Positions 49,900 through 57,379 of a stretch of DNA of 64,000 nt are shown one piece after another. The notes beneath the pieces are model-generated. The model searched no databases. It saw only the letters and a list, made by a program, of their open reading frames with translations, and had not been told where the DNA came from. The DNA comes from a virus. A program made the translations under genes and the position numbers. The stretch's first letter is position 1. Every line of letters begins with the position of its first letter. The stretch covers positions 1 through 64,000 of IMG/VR virus record IMGVR_UViG_3300042894_002308. One strand, 5' to 3'.

Positions 49900-50905
49900 A
49901 CTTAAATCCTTTTTGAATTTCTATATCCAACTTGTCAAGAATATCTTTTGTAAAATACTTTTCAGGATCTTCATCTATATTTTTCTCAAATGCTTTTGTA
50001 CCATCTGGAAGTTCTACTCGTGTCGAAACCTTCTTGAATATATTATACTCAATTGCAAGGTCTGTCAAGCCATAATATCTACTTAATCCAGACGTATAGT
50101 TAAGTCTTGTCTGAACATGCATATTTTCTTTGACAAAACGATTCTTATAATTGGTACATTTAATAAAGTTACCAACGATACCATCATCAGTCTTGTCCTT
50201 ACTCTTTGATAACATGATGATGTTACTTGCTGCATACTTAATACCAGTACCACCACCAAGATCCTTAGTAGGAACATATGAACCAATAACTTGATATGTA
50301 TGGTTTGTAAGAAGAAGTGGTATCTTTGCCTTACCAAGTTTCAATGTAAGAACACGGAAAGTAGCCTTAGTAAGTTGTGCCTTGGTCATATCACGCACAT
50401 CCTTACCTTCAGCAGAATCATTCATTTCTTTGTTTGTCGATAACATTCCCAAAGAATCAAGAACCATAAAGATTGGCTTGCGGTCTTCTTCAGGTGTTTC
50501 AAGTACATCATTGACGATCTTGAGAGCCTGGTTCTTGAACTCTTCGATTGTTGCAACAGGAACAACTGCAATTCTTTTGGAATCAATTCCCCGCTGTGCA
50601 AACATGTCTGAAGTGATTGCTTGCTCCGTGTCAAAGTAGATGACAACACCATCTTTGTGGTCTTTGAGAAATTGCGTAGCGATTCCAATTGCATAGAAAG
50701 TTTTTCCAGTAGCAGGATCTCCTGCAAGACAAGAGATTTTGTTTGCTGGTAGTCCACCATATATAGATCCTGAAAGCAAAGCATTCAGAACATATGAACC
50801 AGTATCAATAAAGCCTGTAACATCAGCCCCATCAATACCATCGGCTACAATGGCTGCATCAGGATTGTTTAATTTGCTTAGTAGATTTGTTAGATACTTT
50901 GACAT
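49883..50905 (-). CDS. uvsX: UvsX recombinase (RecA family)
   Basis: 340 aa. Strand-exchange protein that drives recombination-dependent replication. Walker A GDPATGKT (62-69), a YFDTEQAI segment (about 93-100), Walker B PIFMVLDSLGML (about 145-156), and the L2-like part SYVPTKDLGGGTGIKYA. Ribosome-binding site AGGAAAAGA precedes ATG 50905. It lies between polymerase-side genes and helicase, as in many T4-like phages. Confidence 0.93.
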   Translation of the reverse strand: MSKYLTNLLSKLNNPDAAIVADGIDGADVTGFIDTGSYVLNALLSGSIYGGLPANKISCLAGDPATGKTFYAIGIATQFLKDHKDGVVIYFDTEQAITSDMFAQRGIDSKRIAVVPVATIEEFKNQALKIVNDVLETPEEDRKPIFMVLDSLGMLSTNKEMNDSAEGKDVRDMTKAQLTKATFRVLTLKLGKAKIPLLLTNHTYQVIGSYVPTKDLGGGTGIKYAASNIIMLSKSKDKTDDGIVGNFIKCTNYKNRFVKENMHVQTRLNYTSGLSRYYGLTDLAIEYNIFKKVSTRVELPDGTKAFEKNIDEDPEKYFTKDILDKLDIEIQKGFKYGQGS

Positions 50906-51242
50906 TCTTTTCCTTTTCTTTTTGTGCGTGTTTCCAATTTTCGTTTTCCCAATACTGAGATGCCTCTACAGCATCACTAAGTCTGTGATAACACTTTTCA
51001 AGTAAATCTTCAATAGCAATAATTCTTTTATATAGATCAGTACTATTTTCTTTACTGAATTCTGGTTTACTATTTAACTTAGTACCCCGATACTCACAGT
51101 GTGACCGGTACTCATGCATTAACAACTTAAATGGCATCTCTTCAATTGAATCTATAAATTCTTGATATGGAATTCTTAAAATATTATATTCATATTGCCA
51201 CGGAATTGTTTTAGTAATAGTAACTTTAGATTTCTTTGTCAC
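50859..51242 (-). CDS. hypothetical protein upstream of uvsX, 127 aa (GTG start)
   Basis: No ATG fits well: GTG 51242 lies behind AAAGGTAAGAAG and overlaps the previous gene by 17 bases; a longer TTG frame would overlap by 80. The product has a basic N terminus, IPWQYEYNILRIPYQEFIDS, a helical middle and a Lys-rich C terminus (HAQKEKEKNVKVSNKSTKQ). It overlaps uvsX by 47 bases. Position would suit a recombination mediator, but no UvsY similarity is visible. Confidence 0.55.
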   Translation of the reverse strand: MTKKSKVTITKTIPWQYEYNILRIPYQEFIDSIEEMPFKLLMHEYRSHCEYRGTKLNSKPEFSKENSTDLYKRIIAIEDLLEKCYHRLSDAVEASQYWENENWKHAQKEKEKNVKVSNKSTKQIKQS

Positions 51243-51528
51243 TTTGCTTCTTACCTTTCTTATAATTTTTGGTTGTAATGATAATCCGCGCATAGTTTTC
51301 TTCAACTATGGTGTCATCAATAGTAATTGATTCTACGATTACGTCATCTACGTCATTGACAATGTCAAGTAGTCTAGCACCAACCATAACGCATGGACCA
51401 CCTTCAAAGTCAAATAAACCATCGCCACCCCTAGAAAATAAGGTGTGACCTTCGATACTATAGTTTCCGTCTTTACGTTTTGTGAGGATTCGTTCATCAC
51501 CATATCTAGATTTAAAGGTCTTTACCAT
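51226..51528 (-). CDS. hypothetical protein, 100 aa
   Basis: A small beta-rich protein: TFKSRYGDERILTKRKDGNY, SIEGHTLFSRGGDGLFDFEG and PCVMVGARLLDI, then an acidic stretch and a Lys-rich end. ATG 51528 is three bases after the preceding gene. It lies in the polymerase-uvsX operon. Function unknown. Confidence 0.65.
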   Translation of the reverse strand: MVKTFKSRYGDERILTKRKDGNYSIEGHTLFSRGGDGLFDFEGGPCVMVGARLLDIVNDVDDVIVESITIDDTIVEENYARIIITTKNYKKGKKQSDKEI

Positions 51529-51531
51529 TTC

Positions 51532-51783
51532 TTAACTTTCCATTTCAATAAAAGATTTTAGATCTGTCTTCAAATCTTTAATTTCTTCATTCAATGAAGT
51601 AATTTCTTCACGCAATTTTTTAATTATATCGTCTTTTATTTTAATAATTGGATAGTCTATAGTAGGAGGTTTTGCCTTTGTATAGTGATTATACTTTTTT
51701 TGATAATTTTGCATAAATGTTACTTCAAATTCCTTGATTGTTTGTTTTTCTATTCTCTCATTCATATTATCATTATAACTCAT
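51532..51783 (-). CDS. coiled-coil hypothetical protein, 83 aa
   Basis: Its ATG overlaps the polymerase stop (ATGA). Residues 45-80 form a clear coiled coil (IKKLREEITSLNEEIKDLKT), and the N terminus is polar (RIEKQTIKEFEVTFMQNYQK). Possibly a small accessory or dimerising protein of the replication operon. Function unknown. Confidence 0.65.
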   Translation of the reverse strand: MSYNDNMNERIEKQTIKEFEVTFMQNYQKKYNHYTKAKPPTIDYPIIKIKDDIIKKLREEITSLNEEIKDLKTDLKSFIEMES

Positions 51784-54287
51784 CCAAAGAAGGATTCAAG
51801 TGTTACTTGTTGATTTATTGACCACTTAATTGCTTGTAAAATATTGTCAAGAGGTTCACCAAAAGTTTTATCAAATTGTTTCTTTCGATCAATATACTTT
51901 TCAAGATTAAATTGTGGAGGAGCCTTGCCAATGAATCCCATTACTGCATCTCTGCCGCCCATACCATATGGATTTGGAACACGAACAAATATAAACTTGA
52001 TCTTGTCGTTTTCCTTAATAGGTGGAAGTTCTTTATCCAAATTTATCTTCTTGACGTATGCATTGTGTAACAATGCAGCCTTGGTAGCAATCGGGGTACC
52101 TGACTTATATATGTCTGAGAAGTCAGTATACTTGCTGATACCCTTAACACCCCGAGGAGATGCTATAACATCTATAGGTAGTTCCATAAATTCATCATAA
52201 AATGCATCCACATACTTACGCAACTCCTCGGGGGTCTTGGTCATGATGATCATGATGCAATCTTTGAGTTTAGTACGAACAATACCGGGAGTACTGCTTC
52301 GTGCTGTCTCAAGACCCATGATCTTTAACTTTGGTTCACTGAAGCGAACACCTTCAAGATCTGTCATCAGTAACGCATATCGCTTCTTGGCAATAAACAT
52401 TCCACTTGATGCAATGGCTTCACGCTTGAATGAAATCTTGTTGGTGAGACAATTAAGTTTCGTGGTCAACTCTTTCATTGTCCCAGTCAATTCTTTTTGA
52501 ATATTCTTTTCACAGATATTATCAATAAAGGTTGTGATGTCACCGATATCACTCTTGCTAGAAACTTTAGTAATAATATCTTCAAGATTTAGATAAACAG
52601 AATCTGTATCAACGGCAATAACATAATCCTTTGAGTCAGTATTCTTCATAACTCTATTGATATAGGCATTCATCTGATCTTCAGCAGATCGAATGATAAC
52701 CTGACCAGTAACAGTAACTGCAGTTGCGAGTTCCGGAGAAGAGTATGTGAATGCAGGATTACCAAGACAGCCATACAGACTGTTTGCTAGAATCTTCTTA
52801 ACAGACTGACGAATCTTAAGAGCCGCAATCAAGGGAGTAAGTTTCTTATCCTTGGAGATTTCATATTCTTTTTCCAACTTAATCATCTTCTTCTTGGCTT
52901 CTTGTCGTTGATTGAAAGTGATCTCAATCAAAGTAGGAATGAATCCCTTGACGCTATTGGAGAAGACTGAACCATTGCATGCCAAGCATGCATTCTGATC
53001 AATAGCATCTTGAATCATGTCTGGAATCTCTTTGCGTTTACTACGCAAAAAGTCATCTGCATTCAATGATGAATTCTTGACAATGCATGTCTCGGGTGAA
53101 ATGTTCCAACCAATGATAATAGATGGATATAGAGATGTTGCATCGAAACTCACAACATTTTTATACAGACCAGGAATTACATCCTTGACATATGCACCAA
53201 TGAACTGATCATCCTTGGCATACTTTGTCTTTAATGGTGGAACAATGTTTTGCTTGGCAAGATAGTCACAACAAATGGTTTCCCAAATACGTGTGGCGAA
53301 GAAGACGGTATCAAAGGTGATCTTGGCTTCATATGCAATCGAAACTGCAAGATCAATTAACTTTAATTTATCCTCAAGTCGCTCAACCAAGACCACGTCT
53401 TGGACATTGTACTCAGCAAACTTTTGAAAGTTTTGCGTATAAAACTCACGCAACGACCCATATTCGGTATAGTCCAGTTTTTGTTCATCTAGTTCTACCT
53501 TTGCTATATTATTTAGAGCGTAACTCTCCTGGTTGGTTCCAGAAAATTTCTTATATAAATCCATGTAATCCAGGATGGTATATCCCGGAAACTCATATAG
53601 AGTATAGTCTTTACCACCAATATTGGTAATACGCATCTTCATGAAGCCAAAGGGCATCCATGCCTGAATCTCCTTTTCTTCAAAGAAGAGTTTGGCACGA
53701 CCAATGATATAGGGCATATCAAAGAGTTTGATGTTCCAGCCAGTCAGAATATCTGCATCACATTGACGAAGAATGTCAAAGATCTTCTTGATCAACTCCT
53801 TCTCGGATGCAACAAGCACAACTCTACAATCCGGAAGGTTCAGGGGTTTCATGGTGATAACATAATTGACACCAGAGATACGAATCGTCACCAAGTTGAT
53901 GCGTTCATTAGGCGCATCAAGATTGGGAAACCCCCCTTCCGTCTCACATTCAAGGTCCAAGTAGGCTACTTTGATCTTGGAAAGATCGTATTCCACCTCA
54001 GACGGATAAGTCTCCATGATATATTGAGTGATGAAATCAGTGTTTCCATAAATTGGACAATCTTCTAGTTCTCTGTATTGATCAAGGAATTCACGAGCCT
54101 CATACAAATTCTCAAACTTAATACGACCAACATTGACACCGGTCAAGGTTTTGTGTTTACTGGGAGTGTCAGTACGCATATACAATGATGGCTTATAGGT
54201 AACGGTATCCGTAAAACGAACACCGTTGTTATAGCCACGAACAAGAACCTTGTTCCCCTTAAGTGCACATGCTGTATAAAATTTCAT
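51780..54287 (-). CDS. 43: family B DNA polymerase (gp43)
   Basis: 835 aa, slightly shorter than T4 gp43 (898). The 3'-5' exonuclease site begins YLDLECE (D111, E113). Polymerase motifs follow: A, DATSLYPS (about 380); B, KKILANSLYGCLGN (about 496-509); C, VIAVDTDSVYL (about 557-567). It replicates the phage genome with the helicase, primase and UvsX encoded downstream. ATG overlaps the stop of the DUF1599-like gene. Confidence 0.95.
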   Translation of the reverse strand: MKFYTACALKGNKVLVRGYNNGVRFTDTVTYKPSLYMRTDTPSKHKTLTGVNVGRIKFENLYEAREFLDQYRELEDCPIYGNTDFITQYIMETYPSEVEYDLSKIKVAYLDLECETEGGFPNLDAPNERINLVTIRISGVNYVITMKPLNLPDCRVVLVASEKELIKKIFDILRQCDADILTGWNIKLFDMPYIIGRAKLFFEEKEIQAWMPFGFMKMRITNIGGKDYTLYEFPGYTILDYMDLYKKFSGTNQESYALNNIAKVELDEQKLDYTEYGSLREFYTQNFQKFAEYNVQDVVLVERLEDKLKLIDLAVSIAYEAKITFDTVFFATRIWETICCDYLAKQNIVPPLKTKYAKDDQFIGAYVKDVIPGLYKNVVSFDATSLYPSIIIGWNISPETCIVKNSSLNADDFLRSKRKEIPDMIQDAIDQNACLACNGSVFSNSVKGFIPTLIEITFNQRQEAKKKMIKLEKEYEISKDKKLTPLIAALKIRQSVKKILANSLYGCLGNPAFTYSSPELATAVTVTGQVIIRSAEDQMNAYINRVMKNTDSKDYVIAVDTDSVYLNLEDIITKVSSKSDIGDITTFIDNICEKNIQKELTGTMKELTTKLNCLTNKISFKREAIASSGMFIAKKRYALLMTDLEGVRFSEPKLKIMGLETARSSTPGIVRTKLKDCIMIIMTKTPEELRKYVDAFYDEFMELPIDVIASPRGVKGISKYTDFSDIYKSGTPIATKAALLHNAYVKKINLDKELPPIKENDKIKFIFVRVPNPYGMGGRDAVMGFIGKAPPQFNLEKYIDRKKQFDKTFGEPLDNILQAIKWSINQQVTLESFFG

Positions 54288-54601
54288 TATTTTGTTTCTT
54301 TATCTTCCAGCAATCCCTGAAGTAGAATCATATAGTTAATTACGTCAAGAATGCTGTCTTGAACAGTCTCATTTCCCACTTTTAATTCACCCTTCTTGAG
54401 GAAGGTGGAAATACGTGAGATTTTATCGACTACTCGCAACATTAACCCTTCTTCGGCACTTGCAAAGCCAAGAATCTCTCCTCTCTTAAAATTAGCAAAC
54501 GGATCTGTTCCGGATGCATAATCTGCGGACTTGTGACGCATTATTACTAATGCTCGGCGGCAAACGTCTTCGTGTAGTTGAAATAGTTCATCTCTAGTCA
54601 T
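54287..54601 (-). CDS. DUF1599 / Nmad1-like protein, 104 aa
   Basis: HEDVCRRALVIMRHKSADYASG and DPFANFKRGEILG (about 10-45) match the DUF1599/nucleotide-modification-associated domain found in many phages, recognised from memory. The rest is a helical bundle (MLRVVDKISRISTFLKKG, DVINYMILLQGLL) as in MazG-related folds. First gene of the polymerase operon with a leaderless early promoter. May act on nucleotides or modified bases; unproven. Confidence 0.75.
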   Translation of the reverse strand: MTRDELFQLHEDVCRRALVIMRHKSADYASGTDPFANFKRGEILGFASAEEGLMLRVVDKISRISTFLKKGELKVGNETVQDSILDVINYMILLQGLLEDKETK

Positions 54602-54607
54602 GGCAGT

Positions 54608-54635
54608 AGTATATACCCTATTATGGGGATGTCAA
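54608..54635 (-). promoter_or_regulatory. early promoter of the polymerase operon
   Basis: TTGACA (54630-54635), 16-base spacer and TATACT (54608-54613) on the minus strand, six bases to ATG 54601. A perfect -35 box. Confidence 0.88.
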
Positions 54636-54638
54636 GAA

Positions 54639-54646
54639 TATAAATA
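54639..54646 (+). promoter_or_regulatory. late promoter TATAAATA for the 54674-55985 genes
   Basis: Exact octamer three bases from the -35 box of the divergent early promoter. The start codon at 54674 is 27 bases on, leaving a normal leader with GGAG (54660-54663). Confidence 0.8.
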
Positions 54647-54673
54647 TTAATGCACCCAATGGAGTTTTAAAAT

Positions 54674-55279
54674 ATGCTGTTATCTCTCATCGATTATACC
54701 AAATTTATAGACATTATTTCTCTTATTATGGTAGGTGTAATCGGTGGTGTATATGGAATTATGAAATTTGTAAAGTCTAGAATAAAAACAGACAATTATA
54801 TTGCAATACATACCGAAATACATGAATTATTAACAGAACTTAGAATTACCACTAAGTCCATGAGAGCAAGTATTTTACAGTTTCATAACGGGGAATATAC
54901 AATGGATGGAATTTCCATGCGTAAATTTTCTGTAACTCACGAATCAACTCACAAAGGTTATACCTCACAGGTAGGGCTTCTCAAAGGAAGTTTATGTTCA
55001 ATGTTTATTCCCTTATTAGTCCATGTAGTAGAAAACAAAAGTTTAATTTATCCTCTTCGATCATTACCTGAAAGTTACACTAAAGGGTTCTTTGAAGATG
55101 AAAACGTTTCAGATTATGCGTGTCTTCCATTAAAAAACAAAGGAGCAAATGTTGGATTTGTTTTGCTTCAATGGAATGAAAAATTTGAACCACAGATGGA
55201 AGAACATGATATTTTAATGAAACATTTCAAGGCTATCAAAGAGTCAATCGAGATTCAACTTTCACATCAAAAGAACTGA
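54674..55279 (+). CDS. membrane-anchored GAF-like domain protein, 201 aa
   Basis: One N-terminal hydrophobic segment (about 12-32, IDIISLIMVGVIGGVYGIM) is followed by a soluble domain with MRASILQFHNGEYTMDG, RKFSVTHEST and YACLPLKNKGANVGFVLLQW, the layout of a GAF-like sensor domain seen in marine T4-like phages. It is late-expressed and transcribed with a holin-like gene. Possible role in lysis timing or membrane sensing; no direct evidence. Confidence 0.65.
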   Translation: MLLSLIDYTKFIDIISLIMVGVIGGVYGIMKFVKSRIKTDNYIAIHTEIHELLTELRITTKSMRASILQFHNGEYTMDGISMRKFSVTHESTHKGYTSQVGLLKGSLCSMFIPLLVHVVENKSLIYPLRSLPESYTKGFFEDENVSDYACLPLKNKGANVGFVLLQWNEKFEPQMEEHDILMKHFKAIKESIEIQLSHQKN

Positions 55280-55287
55280 GGTATATT

Positions 55288-55719
55288 ATGTCTGAACAAC
55301 TCATATCATTAATTGGTGGAACTGCTACTGGATTTCTTTTCAAATACTGGGCTCAACGGGCTCAAGATCAAAAAGAAATGTTTGAGCAAATGCTCAAGGC
55401 AAATACTCAAACTACTGAAAATCAAGATAAGGCTGTCCAGCGTGTACCAATTGACGTTGGTAAGAACGTTCGCCGCCTTATTGTACTTTCCTGTCTCTTT
55501 GCAGTTGTGGCTGCTCCATTCGTCTTACCGTTCTTTGGGATTCCTACATTTGTAGAAATTTCACAGAAACAACCTGATTCGATCTTTGGATTTATCCCAG
55601 AAACAACTCGTAAATACTTTATTGAAATTCCAGGATATTTCTTGGCTGAAGAAAACCGTCAAGTTCTACTTGCCGTTGTTGGGTTCTACTTTGGTTCAGC
55701 AGCAGGGAGCAACAAATGA
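55288..55719 (+). CDS. holin-like membrane protein, 143 aa
   Basis: Short N-terminal LIGGTATGFLFKYWAQ segment, a charged helix (about 22-60), then a strong hydrophobic span (about 62-85, LIVLSCLFAVVAAPFVLPFF) and a C-terminal one (about 123-140, VLLAVVGFYFGSAAG). This architecture recurs in marine T4-like phages and is often labelled holin. The gene start follows GAGGT. Lysis function is a guess. Confidence 0.6.
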   Translation: MSEQLISLIGGTATGFLFKYWAQRAQDQKEMFEQMLKANTQTTENQDKAVQRVPIDVGKNVRRLIVLSCLFAVVAAPFVLPFFGIPTFVEISQKQPDSIFGFIPETTRKYFIEIPGYFLAEENRQVLLAVVGFYFGSAAGSNK

Positions 55720-55985
55720 AATATTTACTTCCAATCATTATTTTTCTCGCCTCATGCACAAGTCCTGAATTTGTCACATTAAAGACAAAGACTGGTGAAC
55801 ATATTCACACAGTCTCTGAAAATTCTTTTTTCAATACTCCAGACAAGGCATCAGAATGGGCATTCTGGTATTTTCCAGTTGTCGTATTCGTAGTCTGGTT
55901 GGTCTGGAAAGAATTTAAGTCAATTAAATTTTCTAAAAAGAAATCAACTGACTCCAGTACTACCGAACCCACCGATACGATCTGA
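55716..55985 (+). CDS. small lipoprotein with transmembrane segment, 89 aa
   Basis: The N terminus MKYLLPIIIFLASCTS is a lipoprotein signal with lipobox LASC (Cys14). A second hydrophobic span lies at about 46-66 (FWYFPVVVFVVWLVW), followed by a basic and Ser/Thr-rich tail. It overlaps the holin-like gene (ATGA) and could be a spanin-type component of the lysis cassette. It overlaps the convergent dUTPase end by 42 bases. Confidence 0.65.
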   Translation: MKYLLPIIIFLASCTSPEFVTLKTKTGEHIHTVSENSFFNTPDKASEWAFWYFPVVVFVVWLVWKEFKSIKFSKKKSTDSSTTEPTDTI

Positions 55986-56459
55986 CTTCAGACTCGGTTC
56001 TGTATAAATTTCCATGAGTCTTGGCTGTTCGTACTTCACTAGTTCACCCTGTGCAATACGATCTCTATCATAGATTCTAACAGGATCTGTGCTAGTATTA
56101 ATCATGATAAGTTTGGTCTCATAGGTGTAATCTTCGTCTACTACACCTTCGCAATTTGCAAGCGTAAGACCGTATTTAAGAGCCATTCCAGATCTAGGGT
56201 GTATTCGGACAGAATATCCTTGGGGCACATTAAAAGTCAAGCCTGTGCGAACTAGAGCCCTTTCAGAAGGCATTAGGGTAATGTATTGACCCTTTTCTCC
56301 ATCATGGTCTGGAAGAAACAAATTTTCCTTTTTTCCGTCATAAATTTTTACTTTTTCATTTGCTGGAATATATGCGGCAAGGTCAAAACATGCAGCCATT
56401 CTGGTCTGAAAATTTGGATCTGGAATATTTGGAGAAACTTTGAAGTAGTCTAGGAACAT
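55944..56459 (-). CDS. dut: dUTPase
   Basis: 171 aa. Hydrolyses dUTP to dUMP and pyrophosphate, feeding ThyX and keeping uracil out of DNA. Motifs of trimeric dUTPases are visible: RMAACFDLAAY (motif 1), HPRSGMALKYGL (2), ANCEGVVDEDY (3), RDRIAQGEL (4) and RIGGFGSTG (5). The insertion about 35-56 is polar. Leaderless early promoter. Confidence 0.92.
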   Translation of the reverse strand: MFLDYFKVSPNIPDPNFQTRMAACFDLAAYIPANEKVKIYDGKKENLFLPDHDGEKGQYITLMPSERALVRTGLTFNVPQGYSVRIHPRSGMALKYGLTLANCEGVVDEDYTYETKLIMINTSTDPVRIYDRDRIAQGELVKYEQPRLMEIYTEPSLKSDRIGGFGSTGVS

Positions 56460-56465
56460 GCAACT

Positions 56466-56493
56466 ATTATATCATGTAATAATCAAATGTCAA
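56466..56493 (-). promoter_or_regulatory. early promoter of dut
   Basis: TTGACA (56488-56493), 16-base spacer and TATAAT (56466-56471) on the minus strand, six bases (AGTTGC) to ATG 56459: a consensus promoter. It overlaps the end of the upstream late gene. Confidence 0.9.
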
Positions 56494-56783
56494 ACATCTA
56501 TTGAACCTTGAAATTCATCAAGTGTTTTGAGATAATCATATGCAGACTTAAATGGATTTGCTGTGTCTAATACACTATTGGCAAAATAAGTGTTCCAGGC
56601 TTCACCAGAAACACCATATGATTTTGCATACACATTTCGTTTACCATCTTGTTTGGTCTGTTCATTTAAATATAACAATACACTAATTTGTGTATTTGTA
56701 TTTTTATAAATTTCAACATTATTTACAACCCAATAGTTTGCTTCATATCCATTATCTAAAGTTATTGATTTTTCAAGTGCCAT
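56490..56783 (-). CDS. small tail-region protein, 97 aa
   Basis: A polar alpha/beta protein (ALEKSITLDNGYEANYWVVN, KNTNTQISVLLYLNEQTKQD) behind AAAGGAAAT at ATG 56783. Proteins of this shape occur with tail fibres of marine phages (for example 'GYEANYW'-type starts). Belongs to the fibre operon; role unknown. Confidence 0.6.
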   Translation of the reverse strand: MALEKSITLDNGYEANYWVVNNVEIYKNTNTQISVLLYLNEQTKQDGKRNVYAKSYGVSGEAWNTYFANSVLDTANPFKSAYDYLKTLDEFQGSIDV

Positions 56784-56797
56784 ATTATTTCCTTTAA

Positions 56798-57118
56798 TTA
56801 AGTTATTTCAAGTACAGAAACCAAGGTATGAAAATATCCTGTTAAACCTGATGTTGCTCTGAGCGTGTTACCAGATTCTAAAACCAATGGAGCATCCAAT
56901 ACCTGTAATGATGTGCCTGGATTAATGTAGACATTACTTATAACTGAATAAGCAGTCGATCCCTTTAACATTTCTACAGTTATTGTTGTTGATGCGTTTG
57001 CATTAACATTGCTAACATTAACAGCATTTACTAATGCGGTTCCAGTAACACCTGCATAAATTGAAGTTGCTGCTGTAGTACCTAAAATTGTTCCAAAACT
57101 TTTATATGTTTCTGGCAT
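56798..57118 (-). CDS. small beta-rich tail-region protein, 106 aa
   Basis: Repeated short strands rich in Val, Ala, Thr and Asn (VNAVNVSNVNANASTTITVE) and a GTSLQVLDAPLVLESGNTL segment are typical of small phage tail or decoration proteins that bind fibres. Late-type promoter 15 bases upstream. Exact role unknown. Confidence 0.6.
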   Translation of the reverse strand: MPETYKSFGTILGTTAATSIYAGVTGTALVNAVNVSNVNANASTTITVEMLKGSTAYSVISNVYINPGTSLQVLDAPLVLESGNTLRATSGLTGYFHTLVSVLEIT

Positions 57119-57133
57119 GTGATTGTCCTATGT

Positions 57134-57141
57134 TATTTATG
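57134..57141 (-). promoter_or_regulatory. late-type promoter CATAAATA for the 106-aa gene
   Basis: One mismatch from TATAAATA, 15 bases before ATG 57118, overlapping the stop of the upstream gene. Confidence 0.55.
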
Positions 57142-57376
57142 GAATCGGTGGTGGGATGTATGGTGGAGTTGGAACAGGTGGTGCGGGTGGTGTTGGGATT
57201 GGAATTCCAAAATAATTATATGCTTCTTCTTCGGTATCAAACCAATACCATCCTTCAATAGGATAAGTATAGGTATCTTTTTGTGCTTTGTATAGACTAT
57301 ATGAACCACCCAAAACAAAATTAGGTCCATTTAAAACCATACCGGAATCATTTTTAAAAAATCCTGAAGTATCCAT
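57137..57376 (-). CDS. small tail-region protein with Pro-rich C terminus, 79 aa
   Basis: PIEGWYWFDTEEEAYNYFGI (about 42-61) is a motif seen at the ends of phage fibre-associated proteins, followed by a Pro-rich tail (TPPAPPVPTPP). Starts three bases before the adhesin stop region. Probably a fibre-associated chaperone-like or structural protein; unproven. Confidence 0.6.
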   Translation of the reverse strand: MDTSGFFKNDSGMVLNGPNFVLGGSYSLYKAQKDTYTYPIEGWYWFDTEEEAYNYFGIPIPTPPAPPVPTPPYIPPPIP

Positions 57377-57379
57377 AAT

